Shown here: one piece after another, positions 17,293 to 26,795 of the stretch
Position numbering within the stretch: position 1 is the first letter of the stretch
How the letters are laid out: each line of letters begins with the position of its first letter
Source of the DNA: Cellvibrio sp. UBA7671
Lineage (GTDB): Bacteria; Pseudomonadota; Gammaproteobacteria; Pseudomonadales; Cellvibrionaceae
Length of the DNA: 64,000 nt
Direction of reading: 5' to 3'
Assembly (NCBI GenBank): GCA_002483145.1
Contig: DLHJ01000012.1
Coordinates: 62,001-126,000, forward strand
Notes under the pieces: generated by a model
Database searches by the model: none
The model's input: the letters and a program-made list of their open reading frames with translations, nothing else
What the model was told of the DNA's origin: nothing
Made by a program: the position numbers and the translations under genes

Positions 17293-20200
17293 ATGCATCC
17301 CGAGCATCGCATCGACGAATTCACTCTCGACCTGTCGTTCACTACGACCAGGCTCGCTCGTCGTGAAAAAGCCGGGTTAGTTAGTTGGATCAGCGAGGAG
17401 CTATTGCCCGCACTCGATAGATTATTTTCACAGTATTCGCCTCACACTCAGGTGCTGCGATTTGAAACCCTCGAATTTGATTTGGGCAAGCTGGATGCGC
17501 GTCACTACCAACAGCAGATCCGCGAGCAATTGCTGGAACAATTCACGCGTTTGTTAAAAAGCCAGATGCTCGCACTCGACCCTCGCGCGCTCAGCAATCC
17601 ACCACTGGTGCCATTGATTCCAGATGCGCATGCTGCATTACAGCAATTAATTGCCTATCTCTCCACCGGCAATATCACAGCGCACTATGCATTTAGTCGC
17701 ACCGGTAATGAAAAAGACAAGGGGCAGTCGCGAGGAAAAATTCACCAGCAATTATTTGAGCAAGTTATTGCCCAACAGGATATAGCCGAATTATTGCGCC
17801 AATTTCCTGCACGCGAATTATTGGTAGCGCGCTTGGTAAAACAATTTAGCGCAGCGCAGCGTTTGGTATTATTGCGTCAGCTGGCACCACAACAACTGCT
17901 GCAAGTACAAACGCTGTTGGATTTATTGGAATTTATCGGACAGCAGCAAGCATTTTTGCCGATTGTTACCTCACAAGTAAACGAATTTTTAACAAATCAT
18001 GTTTCGGCAGCTGTTTCAATAACGGCAGCCCAAGTATTTGCATCCAACCCGACAGCATTGCAACAACAACTCTGGCACCAGGTATTACTGCTTGCATTGG
18101 AATCTCCTGGTGCCAGTGAAACCGTTTGGTTAACTCGTTTACTGGACAAGCTCGCCACCAGTTTGTCAATTAGTAAGGTGCAACTGGGCGAATTTTTTCT
18201 CGCCATCCCGTTGCCGAAAGCCTATGCACATCCTCTTAAACACCTGCAGGCGCGCATCGCTCAGTTAATTCAGTCGGTCAACTCATACAGGGAAACACAG
18301 CAGCATGAAACGGGCAATACCGACAAGCTTATCCTCGATACCACGGCTGATGTAAACACTGGAAGGCATTTTAAATATTTACTCGTGCCGCGTAAGCAGC
18401 AGCTCTCTGCCCAAACCAACCCGCTAAGGTCATTGATTTTTAGGGGCACCCGCGTTCGCGAGTACGACAATCAGTTTATTTTACAAAGTGTCCCTGGCAA
18501 CGCCGACGTTAATGCCCAACAAAATTCCATTGCATATCTACCAACTGGAAACTCGCCCGCTGATTTATTACCGGAGAATGTAGTAAATATTCCACGCACA
18601 TTGTTGCAACAGAAAATTTCACAGGCATTGGTTAGTGCTGATATCCATTTATTAGAAACCATCTGGCCAACGCTGGTTGCACGGGAACCGGCGCTATTGC
18701 TCTCCGCGTTGCAACACTATTTGCCCCAAGCTGAAATTCGCCAGCAGTTGATGATGCAACTACCCCTGTCAATGCAGGCCGATATGATTGGATTTTTAGC
18801 AACCGACATAAAACCCCTATTTTTGCGCTTACAGCAAATGGCTGACCAGCTGGTTAGCACGCTGAATGTACAGATCGGTAGCGACAATAATTTTGTATCG
18901 ATTGACCCAGCATTGCCTGATGACGCTGATAAAATCAGCAGTGAATCAGCAGCACATTTACAACGTCGCTTGTGGGAATTAGCGGTGGGCGTGTTATTAA
19001 GCCCCTCTCCAGCAACAAGCTCAGCAGTTATTAACGCAAATCCTGAAGTTTTTTTACACCGGCTAATAGAAGACTATGCCCATATAAATTCACTGAATGC
19101 TCAATACCTCCAGCAGCTATGGCGTCAGGTAATACAGACAGTGTCTGTTGAACACACCAATACTTCCCAATACACCGTTGCCCAGCGGACGAACGAAACG
19201 CGCATCGATAATCAGCAACCTTTTTCCGCTGTTTCGCTAACCAGTTTATCCGCCGAGCCACTACCGGAAAATGCTTTGCCGCGCATCGCATCAGCACACC
19301 CGGATTTACATAATGTTAGCGACCATCAATTATTTGATCTCTGCCTGCGTTTAAAAAGCGGAGCAGTTTCCTGGCCGCAAATTTCATTTGACGTTGCATT
19401 GTTACAGCGCATGATCGATAGCTACATTCGCGTGGGGCATAGCGCCACCGCCGAAAACAGCCGGGATTTTATTGCTGCTATCGATCATCAAGCTGCAGCA
19501 ACTCATGCACCGGTGGACTTTTACCGCGCCGTGCTGCAGGCATTGATCGCTGATAAATTGGTGGACCTTGAAGCAATTGCCAGCGCGATAGCAAAATCAT
19601 CACCGCCAATCGACGCTATCAGCAGAAGTGAAATTAATCCCCCTCAAACACCAACGGCCAATACAATAATAGCAGCAGAGGTTGTTCGCGCTGATAGCGA
19701 TGATGCACAGACGCAGTTTACTGATAAGCAATTTTACGCAACGGAAGCTGCGGGGACCGACGTCAAATTGAGCGTCAGCGATGTTGTTGAAGAGAAAGCG
19801 GTATTAACAATAGATACTGCCGTTACAAATAACACTTACTCTTTGCCACTAGAAATAAAGGAACATGTACCGACCAATATCACTGCAATTAACGAGTCGC
19901 TGGAAACAAATAAACAACCACATAAACAGCTGCAACAATCGCCTGATTCTGAATTGTTTGTTAACGCTGCATATACCAATGCACAATACAGTTCTCTTGC
20001 TTTAACTGCATCCACGGATACCGGCGCTGCAACCACTGATCAGACAATAACAATTAACCCACTGGCTACCACGGCTGTAGGGCACATCAATCAAAATCAG
20101 AATAATGATGGCAATAAAGATTTGCAAAATGTTCAAGCCCAGATGAATACAGATAGGACAACGCAGTTATCAAGCATGGAGAGCGCTCTACTCAAAACCC

Positions 20201-22341
20201 AATACGTGCAAATTCAACCGTCGACACTACAAACTCATTTGCAATCCCTTTTGGCCACCGCACAACCATTTCTACACTTACAACAACTGCACTTAAGTAA
20301 AGATCAATGGCAGGAAGTTTGTAGTGAATTAATTGTGCACCAAGCCATTATGGATAATGACGCTGCGGTTGATTTACTGCAGTCAATTAAAACCTTTGCG
20401 CAGCAGGCACTAAATACTGCAGGTTATTATCGCAAAGTTGTGCACGCGCTATTGCAGCAGCAATCGCTTGATCTTGAATTATTTGCCAGGGCCCAAAGTG
20501 ACAATGTACAACACAGTTCTCTTGTTTTAACTGCATCAACTGGCCTAAGTCAGGCAATCACAGACGCTCAAACAGCAGCAAAACCGGTAACCTCAACAGC
20601 TAACGGGTACGCCAGCCAAAATGCAGATATTGCTAGCGACAAAGATCTAGCAGCAAACCAATCACTAATCGATACTGAAAAAACACCGGTGTTATCAGAC
20701 AACGACGATAATGCTCAACTCGAAACACAACACACACAAGCTCTGCCGTCGAGCATACAAACTTCCGTGCAAACCCTTTTGGCGGCTGCACAACCGCTTG
20801 AACACTTGCAACAACTGCACTTGAATAACGATCACTGGCAAGAAATGTGTAACGACTTAATTTCTCGTCAAGCTATTATTGGCAAAGACGCTGCTGCTGA
20901 TTTATTACAGTCAATCAAAACCTTTGCACAGCAAGCACTAGATTCCGCTAACTATTATCGCAAAGTCGTAAACGCCTTGTTACAGAAGCAACCTATTGAT
21001 CTTGAATTTTTTGCTACATTCTCTGGTGATAATGCACAAGCGCATGTTGACGCTTTAACAAACTCCGCAACGATGGCAGCTGACCGTCAAACAACTCACA
21101 ACCAAACAATTAATTTGCATAACAGGACGACCAATCATCTGGCTGCTGATCCTGATATAGATTCCCGGGACAATAGGGATGGACCATCTACAATCCGGCC
21201 GCCAGAAATTTCACCAATAACTAATACACAGATTCCGCAATTAACAGGGGGCGATGATTCCTTGCGCAAACCCGTTATATCCCTTGCCCAATTATTGAGC
21301 GTAGAAGCCACATTCACGCGCGAACAACTACTCGTCTTACAGCAACATATTAATTTTTTACTTCAGCACGCAACTACAAATGTTGTTAGTGAATGGCTGG
21401 AATTATTGGGTGAGATAAAACATCACTCACGATTAATCCGCGCAGTGCCAGCGCATTTATTGCATCAAATTGTCATGCGCTTGCAACCCAAGAGTTATCC
21501 ACCTTTGGATGCATTGGTAAAAGTGGTAAATGAGGCAATTGCACTGATAGCGGTTGATACCACTAGCCTTTCTCTTAAACAGGCCAAATGGGAATTTATT
21601 TTCCGCACTCTGTTTGTTTTACGCCCCTCGACATTGGATAAAAAACAAATTACTGACTCTCTGTGTCAGATTTTTGCAACAGCTGTTGGTATCGACGATG
21701 TGCAACGCCTGCTCAATCTGGCTGAGCGGCGCGCGGCACTGTTAACGCCACCGGCACGGCAACAACCAGCAATACGATTGCAAGATCTGCAGGTCGCGCA
21801 AAAAACGACAGAAAATACTTACCCTTGGGAAGCTGGGATTCCCGTCAACAACGCAGGCCAGGTATTGGCGGCTGCATTTATGCCACGGCTGTTTGCCATG
21901 CTGGAATTAACGCAGGAAGGAAAATTTGTGCACCCAGGAGCAGCAGACCGTGCTGCGCACTTGGTGCAATTTATGGTGAGCGGTGAAACACATACGCCGG
22001 AATACGAACTGACCTTAAATAAAATTTTGTGTGGTATCAGTACCAGCTTGCCAATCAGTGAAGGTATCCAGCTCAGCGAGCACGAAAAAAATATCATCGA
22101 GCAAATGCTCACCAGTATGATCCAACATTGGAAAGTGTTGGGTTCAACATCGATTGCCGGTTTACGCGAAACTTTTTTCCAGCGTCAGGGCTGGCTATTA
22201 CTGGAAGAAGATTGTTGGCGCTTGAAAGTGCAGGAGCGCACCTTTGATATGTTGCTCGACCGTTTACCCTGGAGCATTTCGCTGATCAAACACAGCTGGA
22301 TGGATAAACCTTTGCGAGTGTCCTGGCGCGATCAATCTTGA
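17293..22341 (+). CDS. tape-measure protein (Afp14-like, CIS_TMP family), unusually long
   Basis: This 1,682-residue protein begins HRIDEFTLDLSF ... ETLEFDLGKLDARHY ... LLEQFTRLLKS, the CIS_TMP start. This family sets tube length and may occupy the lumen. Beyond about residue 100 it is Gln/Leu/Ala-rich and largely helical. Residues about 898-1248 contain two near-identical copies of a unit of about 176 residues (see the repeat entry), plus a diverged copy near 675-765. A low-complexity Thr/Asn/Asp-rich linker precedes each copy. The C-terminal 400 residues are again ordered (VLAAAFMPRLFAMLELTQEG ... WLLLEEDCWRLKVQERTFDMLLDRLPWSISLIKHSWM). This ending is typical of the family and may contact the baseplate. 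The gene is followed 22 bp later by the ATPase. Confidence 0.88.
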   Translation: MHPEHRIDEFTLDLSFTTTRLARREKAGLVSWISEELLPALDRLFSQYSPHTQVLRFETLEFDLGKLDARHYQQQIREQLLEQFTRLLKSQMLALDPRALSNPPLVPLIPDAHAALQQLIAYLSTGNITAHYAFSRTGNEKDKGQSRGKIHQQLFEQVIAQQDIAELLRQFPARELLVARLVKQFSAAQRLVLLRQLAPQQLLQVQTLLDLLEFIGQQQAFLPIVTSQVNEFLTNHVSAAVSITAAQVFASNPTALQQQLWHQVLLLALESPGASETVWLTRLLDKLATSLSISKVQLGEFFLAIPLPKAYAHPLKHLQARIAQLIQSVNSYRETQQHETGNTDKLILDTTADVNTGRHFKYLLVPRKQQLSAQTNPLRSLIFRGTRVREYDNQFILQSVPGNADVNAQQNSIAYLPTGNSPADLLPENVVNIPRTLLQQKISQALVSADIHLLETIWPTLVAREPALLLSALQHYLPQAEIRQQLMMQLPLSMQADMIGFLATDIKPLFLRLQQMADQLVSTLNVQIGSDNNFVSIDPALPDDADKISSESAAHLQRRLWELAVGVLLSPSPATSSAVINANPEVFLHRLIEDYAHINSLNAQYLQQLWRQVIQTVSVEHTNTSQYTVAQRTNETRIDNQQPFSAVSLTSLSAEPLPENALPRIASAHPDLHNVSDHQLFDLCLRLKSGAVSWPQISFDVALLQRMIDSYIRVGHSATAENSRDFIAAIDHQAAATHAPVDFYRAVLQALIADKLVDLEAIASAIAKSSPPIDAISRSEINPPQTPTANTIIAAEVVRADSDDAQTQFTDKQFYATEAAGTDVKLSVSDVVEEKAVLTIDTAVTNNTYSLPLEIKEHVPTNITAINESLETNKQPHKQLQQSPDSELFVNAAYTNAQYSSLALTASTDTGAATTDQTITINPLATTAVGHINQNQNNDGNKDLQNVQAQMNTDRTTQLSSMESALLKTQYVQIQPSTLQTHLQSLLATAQPFLHLQQLHLSKDQWQEVCSELIVHQAIMDNDAAVDLLQSIKTFAQQALNTAGYYRKVVHALLQQQSLDLELFARAQSDNVQHSSLVLTASTGLSQAITDAQTAAKPVTSTANGYASQNADIASDKDLAANQSLIDTEKTPVLSDNDDNAQLETQHTQALPSSIQTSVQTLLAAAQPLEHLQQLHLNNDHWQEMCNDLISRQAIIGKDAAADLLQSIKTFAQQALDSANYYRKVVNALLQKQPIDLEFFATFSGDNAQAHVDALTNSATMAADRQTTHNQTINLHNRTTNHLAADPDIDSRDNRDGPSTIRPPEISPITNTQIPQLTGGDDSLRKPVISLAQLLSVEATFTREQLLVLQQHINFLLQHATTNVVSEWLELLGEIKHHSRLIRAVPAHLLHQIVMRLQPKSYPPLDALVKVVNEAIALIAVDTTSLSLKQAKWEFIFRTLFVLRPSTLDKKQITDSLCQIFATAVGIDDVQRLLNLAERRAALLTPPARQQPAIRLQDLQVAQKTTENTYPWEAGIPVNNAGQVLAAAFMPRLFAMLELTQEGKFVHPGAADRAAHLVQFMVSGETHTPEYELTLNKILCGISTSLPISEGIQLSEHEKNIIEQMLTSMIQHWKVLGSTSIAGLRETFFQRQGWLLLEEDCWRLKVQERTFDMLLDRLPWSISLIKHSWMDKPLRVSWRDQS
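19984..21036 (+). repeat. tandem in-frame duplication of about 528 bp inside the tape-measure gene
   Basis: Two copies occupy about 19984-20508 and 20509-21036. Shared landmarks are CAGTTCTCTTG with TTTAACTGCATC at each start, CAACAACTGCACTT, TACAGTCAATCAAAACCTTTGC-type sequence and TATTATCGCAAAGT. They recur at spacings of 525-528 bp. At protein level both contain LQQLHL, DLLQSIKTFAQQAL, YYRKVV and ALLQ followed by a DLE(L/F)FA motif. A third, much diverged copy lies near 19318-19590 (FYRAVLQALI and DLEAIA). Boundaries are approximate. Confidence 0.85.
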
Positions 22342-22363
22342 ACAAAATGTTAATCCAATTTAC

Positions 22364-23737
22364 ATGAGCAGACCAAACACCATGACCATTAGCCAAGCCA
22401 ATGCCATCACACTCGAACAGGAACTTGCCTGGTTTGATGCTGTGTTGAATTTGCGCTTTACCCATTATTTTGGTACGCCAGAGACGCAACACGCAACCGC
22501 AGATGTACGCAGCCTCGCACCACCGGATTTGTCCAATGACCCATCACCTTACGCGCAGATTGTGCGGGACTATGCGATGGGCTTTGATGAGCGCTTGGTG
22601 TTTTTATTGTGTTTGATTCCCCATCTGCGCCCACAAGCGCTGGATATTTTTTTCACCCAGAGCCAAATCACTGGTCGTACCTATACAGAATTTGGCGGTT
22701 GGCGCGGTAAAGCTCACAGCGGTTTTTTGCCCACCGCGGAGACGGCTGTCTTTATTCTGGCCGGGCAGGAATTACAACGCCGTTTTGCCACTTTGCAATT
22801 ATTTGATGACCAACATTATTTTCTTAAACAGCGGCTAATCAAACTGGAACATCAAGCCAGTGGTGAACCTTTTTTAAATGCCACGATTTCGGTCACCGCC
22901 GAATTTTTGCATCGCTGCACACATGGACAAGTGCACAAACCCGATTACAGCATTGAATTTCCAGCAAAATTGATTGCCAGCAAACTCACCTGGGATGACT
23001 TGGTGCTGGGGCGCGATGTAATGGATGAAATAGAGCATTTGCATACCTGGTTGCGCCACAGCAAATCGCTGGTAAAACACTGGCGATTGGAAAAATCGAT
23101 TAAAGCGGGTTATCGCAGTTTGTTTTTCGGGCCACCCGGCACGGGTAAAACACTTACCGCCACACTGCTAGGTGCGAGCGTGGGCGTGGATGTCTACCGC
23201 ATCGATTTATCCATGGTGGTGTCAAAATACATCGGAGAAACAGAAAAAAATCTCGCCGGTGTATTTGATCAAGCCGAAAATAAAAACTGGATTTTATTTT
23301 TTGATGAAGCCGATGCACTGTTTGGTAAGCGCACACAAACTAGCAGCTCCAATGATCGTCATGCTAACCAGGAAATTTCCTATCTGTTACAGCGGGTGGA
23401 AGATTTCCCCGGTGTGGTAATTCTTGCCAGTAACATCAAAGCCAATATCGATGAGGCCTTTGCACGTCGCTTTCAATCGATTATTTATTTTCCACTGCCC
23501 GATGAAAGTGAGCGTTTGCGGCTGTGGAAAAACCTATTACCGAATAACGAACTGCTGGCGCAGGATGTGGATTTACCTTTTCTCGCCGATAAATACGAAC
23601 TCTCGGGCGGTTCACTTACCAACGTTGTGCGCTACGCGGCTATCCGCGCCACACGCATGAACCGCAACCGGCTTGAACAAGCCGATCTGTTGCAAGGCAT
23701 CAATAAAGAACTTCTCAAGGAGGGGCGTACGCTCTAA
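22364..23737 (+). CDS. AAA+ ATPase (Afp15/Pvc15-like)
   Basis: This 457-residue protein has a C-terminal AAA+ module: Walker A GPPGTGKT near residue 257, Walker B ILFFDEADALFG near 310, a sensor region VVILASNIKANID and the arginine-finger motif AFARRF. The N-terminal 230 residues are the family-specific region. In Afp/PVC this ATPase is needed for particle assembly or cargo loading and is not part of the mature particle. Start ATG 22364 is used; ATG 22382 in frame is possible. It lies directly after the tape measure, as in Afp14-15, and 5 bp before the next gene. Confidence 0.93.
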   Translation: MSRPNTMTISQANAITLEQELAWFDAVLNLRFTHYFGTPETQHATADVRSLAPPDLSNDPSPYAQIVRDYAMGFDERLVFLLCLIPHLRPQALDIFFTQSQITGRTYTEFGGWRGKAHSGFLPTAETAVFILAGQELQRRFATLQLFDDQHYFLKQRLIKLEHQASGEPFLNATISVTAEFLHRCTHGQVHKPDYSIEFPAKLIASKLTWDDLVLGRDVMDEIEHLHTWLRHSKSLVKHWRLEKSIKAGYRSLFFGPPGTGKTLTATLLGASVGVDVYRIDLSMVVSKYIGETEKNLAGVFDQAENKNWILFFDEADALFGKRTQTSSSNDRHANQEISYLLQRVEDFPGVVILASNIKANIDEAFARRFQSIIYFPLPDESERLRLWKNLLPNNELLAQDVDLPFLADKYELSGGSLTNVVRYAAIRATRMNRNRLEQADLLQGINKELLKEGRTL

Positions 23738-23742
23738 CTGCC

Positions 23743-26724
23743 ATGACCAGTGCTTTTTATATCAAATGGCCGCTCTTGCTGCTCGGGTTGATATTCCCGC
23801 TTGCATTAGCTGCGCAAACATTGCCCGAGGGTGCAACACAAAATAAAGATAAATGCCTCGGTTATGAGCTGGAATATAAACGCTATCCCAAACCGGTGAT
23901 TGCACAGGTACAAGCAGATATGTATCAGCTGTATCATCAGGAGAGTGATTGGCAAACCGATGCCAGCCGCAAAGGAAAACCGCTTAACGATGGCATACTC
24001 GGCCCAATTACCTGGTCGTGGATGCAGCGCTTTTGTAAAAACTTTGCATTGGATAGCACCCATGATGTCGTCGCAACCTTACCGCTGCGCGCGCGCGCAA
24101 TTGCAACATTTTCTTTACAGCACCGCGACGATGTGACAACCCTAATCAGCATCCCTTTTGCACAATGGGCAGTTTCGCATATCACCGCGTGTGAATTGGA
24201 TACCCAACAAACACTTGCGCAGGGAAGCGATAGCGATTTGCAAAAACTCGTGCGCTGCTACCTGCAACCCGAGCCTCAAGCTGCAGCTGAACCAGAACCA
24301 CTGACAGTTATTGATCCCTATCAACTTTATGTATTGCGCGCCGATGATTTTGAAGCTATGGCGGGCGCAGTTGCAAAAGTGTCCGCCGCCGATATGGCGA
24401 TAACGGCCATCGCGGGAAAATCATTTCCCGATAAATTATCGGCCATTGCAGAAATCAATGCACAACTTGGCAAATTATCTCCCGATGAAAGCAAAAACAT
24501 TAGCGCTAAACTCAGCACTCACATTCTTGCGCACAAAGAATATGTAATCACCGATAAAGTACTCAATAATTTAAGTCAGCAGGGCATTAGTGATGCGCTG
24601 TTTGAAAACCTGACAACACTGCGCGATAAAACATTTACCGATCAGAAAGAATTCAGCAAGGCCATCACCGCAGCGATAAAAACAGCAGCATCTGCCGTTG
24701 CTTCTATAGCGGCAACATCAAGTGAGGTATCCACGAGTTCCTCCCCTGCGGCAGACGCAGCACCAACACCTAATGTCGATAAGCTGTTATTGCAAATCCA
24801 GTTGGCGAGCGAACAAGAGTTTTACCGCTTGGATGAAGCCGCTGCACAGGCACTGCTCAGCACCAGAAAACCCGTAGCGGCTGCGGTAATCAAGTTATTG
24901 GAAACACTTAAGGATATTGAATACCCCAGTGCCGAATTATTGGATCTTGCGATCAAAAATAAAATTCTCAAAGCCGCGGGCATTTGTAAGCTCGATAAAT
25001 CCAATACACTTGATACCCAATTGGGTAATCTGGAACCATCTGAAACGGCGGCGCTTTTTAATGACATAAATCAGCATATCGCCAGCGAAGCATCGGACAC
25101 TATCAAATATTGTAACGAAGACCACATTCATAAATTGGGGAATTATTACCGCAGTCAACTGCAGCCCGTAGTCGCACCGCTCTACAGCGAACCCATGCCC
25201 CCCTATACCAGCAAACCCCTGTTGTGGAACGGTGGAGGCAAAGACTGTGGTTGTGTACGCAAAGAATTACAAACCACTGCTTATGGCATTTATCCTTACT
25301 GGAAGACCGGTGCTGCTACACAAGCATTTGATTTCAGTACATTCAATCGCGTTGCCTATTTTGGCTTGAGTGCGGGCGATAACGGCAAGCTGATACAAAT
25401 CAATAGCCGTCCTGGCAGTAAAACCTTGCTCGATGATAATAGCGATCAGGCCAAGGCATTTATGCGCGAGGCGAGGCGCTATGGCAGTAAAGTGGATTGG
25501 ATAATTGAAAAAGAATTTTCGTCTGCACCTGATTTGCAAACCGACGCTGGTTTAAAAATATTTTTTGATAATTTAAAAAACCAACTTGTGCAATTACTCG
25601 GCACACCGCTTACCGATGCGGGTTCGCGCTTGCGTCCATTGATGACGCTTGGTCTTGCGGCACAACCGACGAATGGCGATGGAGTTACTTTCTATTTTAA
25701 AAATTTCCCGAGGGACGCTTTTGCCAAAGACAGATTTGATGTTTTTTTTAAGGAATTGAAAAGAGAATTGGCAAAGTTGGATGAGACGCGCGATCGCTGG
25801 AATGGGATAAAAAATCACACTTACGTCAATATCATGACCACGCAATCCGAGTTCTTGCGCGCTGGTTCTATATTTGGCGCAGGGCATATCGATTTCTTAA
25901 CCCAGGTTAGTAAATATTCTGACGATAACTTGTCGATCCCGGAAATTCAAGAATCTGTCAAAACCTTGGTAGTCCTGCTACTGGAAGATCCCTATTACAA
26001 TGCGCTCGATGAAATTTATGCGGTAACCACTAGCACCGACCGCACTATTATTGCACCGCTGATGTTTACCGATTATTCGGAGATGGATGTAAAAGCTGAT
26101 GGCAATTCCACGCGGCATCAGATTGACGAGCGACAAAAACGCCTTGCCTACATTCACGAAAGTTTTGGCGGCGGCGGCTTCTGGCCAATGATCGAATATA
26201 CCAACAGTAGCGACGGCAAAGATTACTCGGTTTTCAATAGTTACATCGGTAAACATTTTTCACCTGGCTACAACGAATCGCTCTGGAATGAAACCCTGTG
26301 TGGTTATCGCTGGCTACTCATTGCAATAATGAATATTTGGCTACTATTGGCGCTCGCCTATTTGGTCATTATTTTTTATGTGTATCCACATCGTTGTAAA
26401 AAATTACCGGTTTATATTCGCTGGTTATCACATCCACTTGCAGTTATCACGTTGCTCTTGCCACCTATAGGGTTGTGGGAGTACTTAATTGTGGTGGATC
26501 CATTATTTAACATTCTGAATTTATCCAGCCTGTTAGGTTTGGTTGTCGTAGGCTTGGCACTCATTGCAGGTGTGAATGCCATTAAAGCGCTTAAAGAACA
26601 AAGACCTAACCGTCATTTATTGCAATATCAAAAAACCGCCGCTGTTCCACAGCGACAACCCGCATCCACCATTGACGCGAATGATGTGGAAGATAGTGAA
26701 ACAGTACAGGATGTTGAAAAATAA
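23743..26724 (+). CDS. secreted, membrane-anchored protein with PG-binding-like and GH18-like regions
   Basis: This 993-residue protein has a signal peptide (LLLLGLIFPLALAAQT, about 1-25). A peptidoglycan-binding-like stretch follows (LNDGILGPITWSWMQRFC, near 77-94), then a long Ala/Ser/Asp-rich helical region. From about 510 a TIM-barrel-like segment reads AYGIYPYW and FSTFNRVAYFGLS, close to the first strands of GH18 proteins. The place where the acidic DxxDxDxE motif would be expected reads NGDGVTFYFKNFP (about 642-655), without the acidic residues, so it may be a non-catalytic fold. Three hydrophobic helices follow (about 855-881, 896-919, 926-950), then a charged tail. It sits 5 bp after the AAA+ gene, so it belongs to the cluster. 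An envelope role in particle release, anchoring or cell-wall recognition is inference. Confidence 0.65.
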   Translation: MTSAFYIKWPLLLLGLIFPLALAAQTLPEGATQNKDKCLGYELEYKRYPKPVIAQVQADMYQLYHQESDWQTDASRKGKPLNDGILGPITWSWMQRFCKNFALDSTHDVVATLPLRARAIATFSLQHRDDVTTLISIPFAQWAVSHITACELDTQQTLAQGSDSDLQKLVRCYLQPEPQAAAEPEPLTVIDPYQLYVLRADDFEAMAGAVAKVSAADMAITAIAGKSFPDKLSAIAEINAQLGKLSPDESKNISAKLSTHILAHKEYVITDKVLNNLSQQGISDALFENLTTLRDKTFTDQKEFSKAITAAIKTAASAVASIAATSSEVSTSSSPAADAAPTPNVDKLLLQIQLASEQEFYRLDEAAAQALLSTRKPVAAAVIKLLETLKDIEYPSAELLDLAIKNKILKAAGICKLDKSNTLDTQLGNLEPSETAALFNDINQHIASEASDTIKYCNEDHIHKLGNYYRSQLQPVVAPLYSEPMPPYTSKPLLWNGGGKDCGCVRKELQTTAYGIYPYWKTGAATQAFDFSTFNRVAYFGLSAGDNGKLIQINSRPGSKTLLDDNSDQAKAFMREARRYGSKVDWIIEKEFSSAPDLQTDAGLKIFFDNLKNQLVQLLGTPLTDAGSRLRPLMTLGLAAQPTNGDGVTFYFKNFPRDAFAKDRFDVFFKELKRELAKLDETRDRWNGIKNHTYVNIMTTQSEFLRAGSIFGAGHIDFLTQVSKYSDDNLSIPEIQESVKTLVVLLLEDPYYNALDEIYAVTTSTDRTIIAPLMFTDYSEMDVKADGNSTRHQIDERQKRLAYIHESFGGGGFWPMIEYTNSSDGKDYSVFNSYIGKHFSPGYNESLWNETLCGYRWLLIAIMNIWLLLALAYLVIIFYVYPHRCKKLPVYIRWLSHPLAVITLLLPPIGLWEYLIVVDPLFNILNLSSLLGLVVVGLALIAGVNAIKALKEQRPNRHLLQYQKTAAVPQRQPASTIDANDVEDSETVQDVEK

Positions 26725-26795
26725 GTTGCACACTGCAAGTGTTTTGAACTTTACTCACATTAATCAGATGCAAGGAATAACCCGGGAGCAAAACC

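Noticed and set aside
2167-26724. Prophage or type VI secretion system instead of an eCIS
   Set aside because: No capsid, terminase, portal, lysis or integrase gene and no TssJLM membrane complex or ClpV. The DUF4255, DUF5908, CIS tape-measure, AAA+ and DUF4157 genes are eCIS marks.
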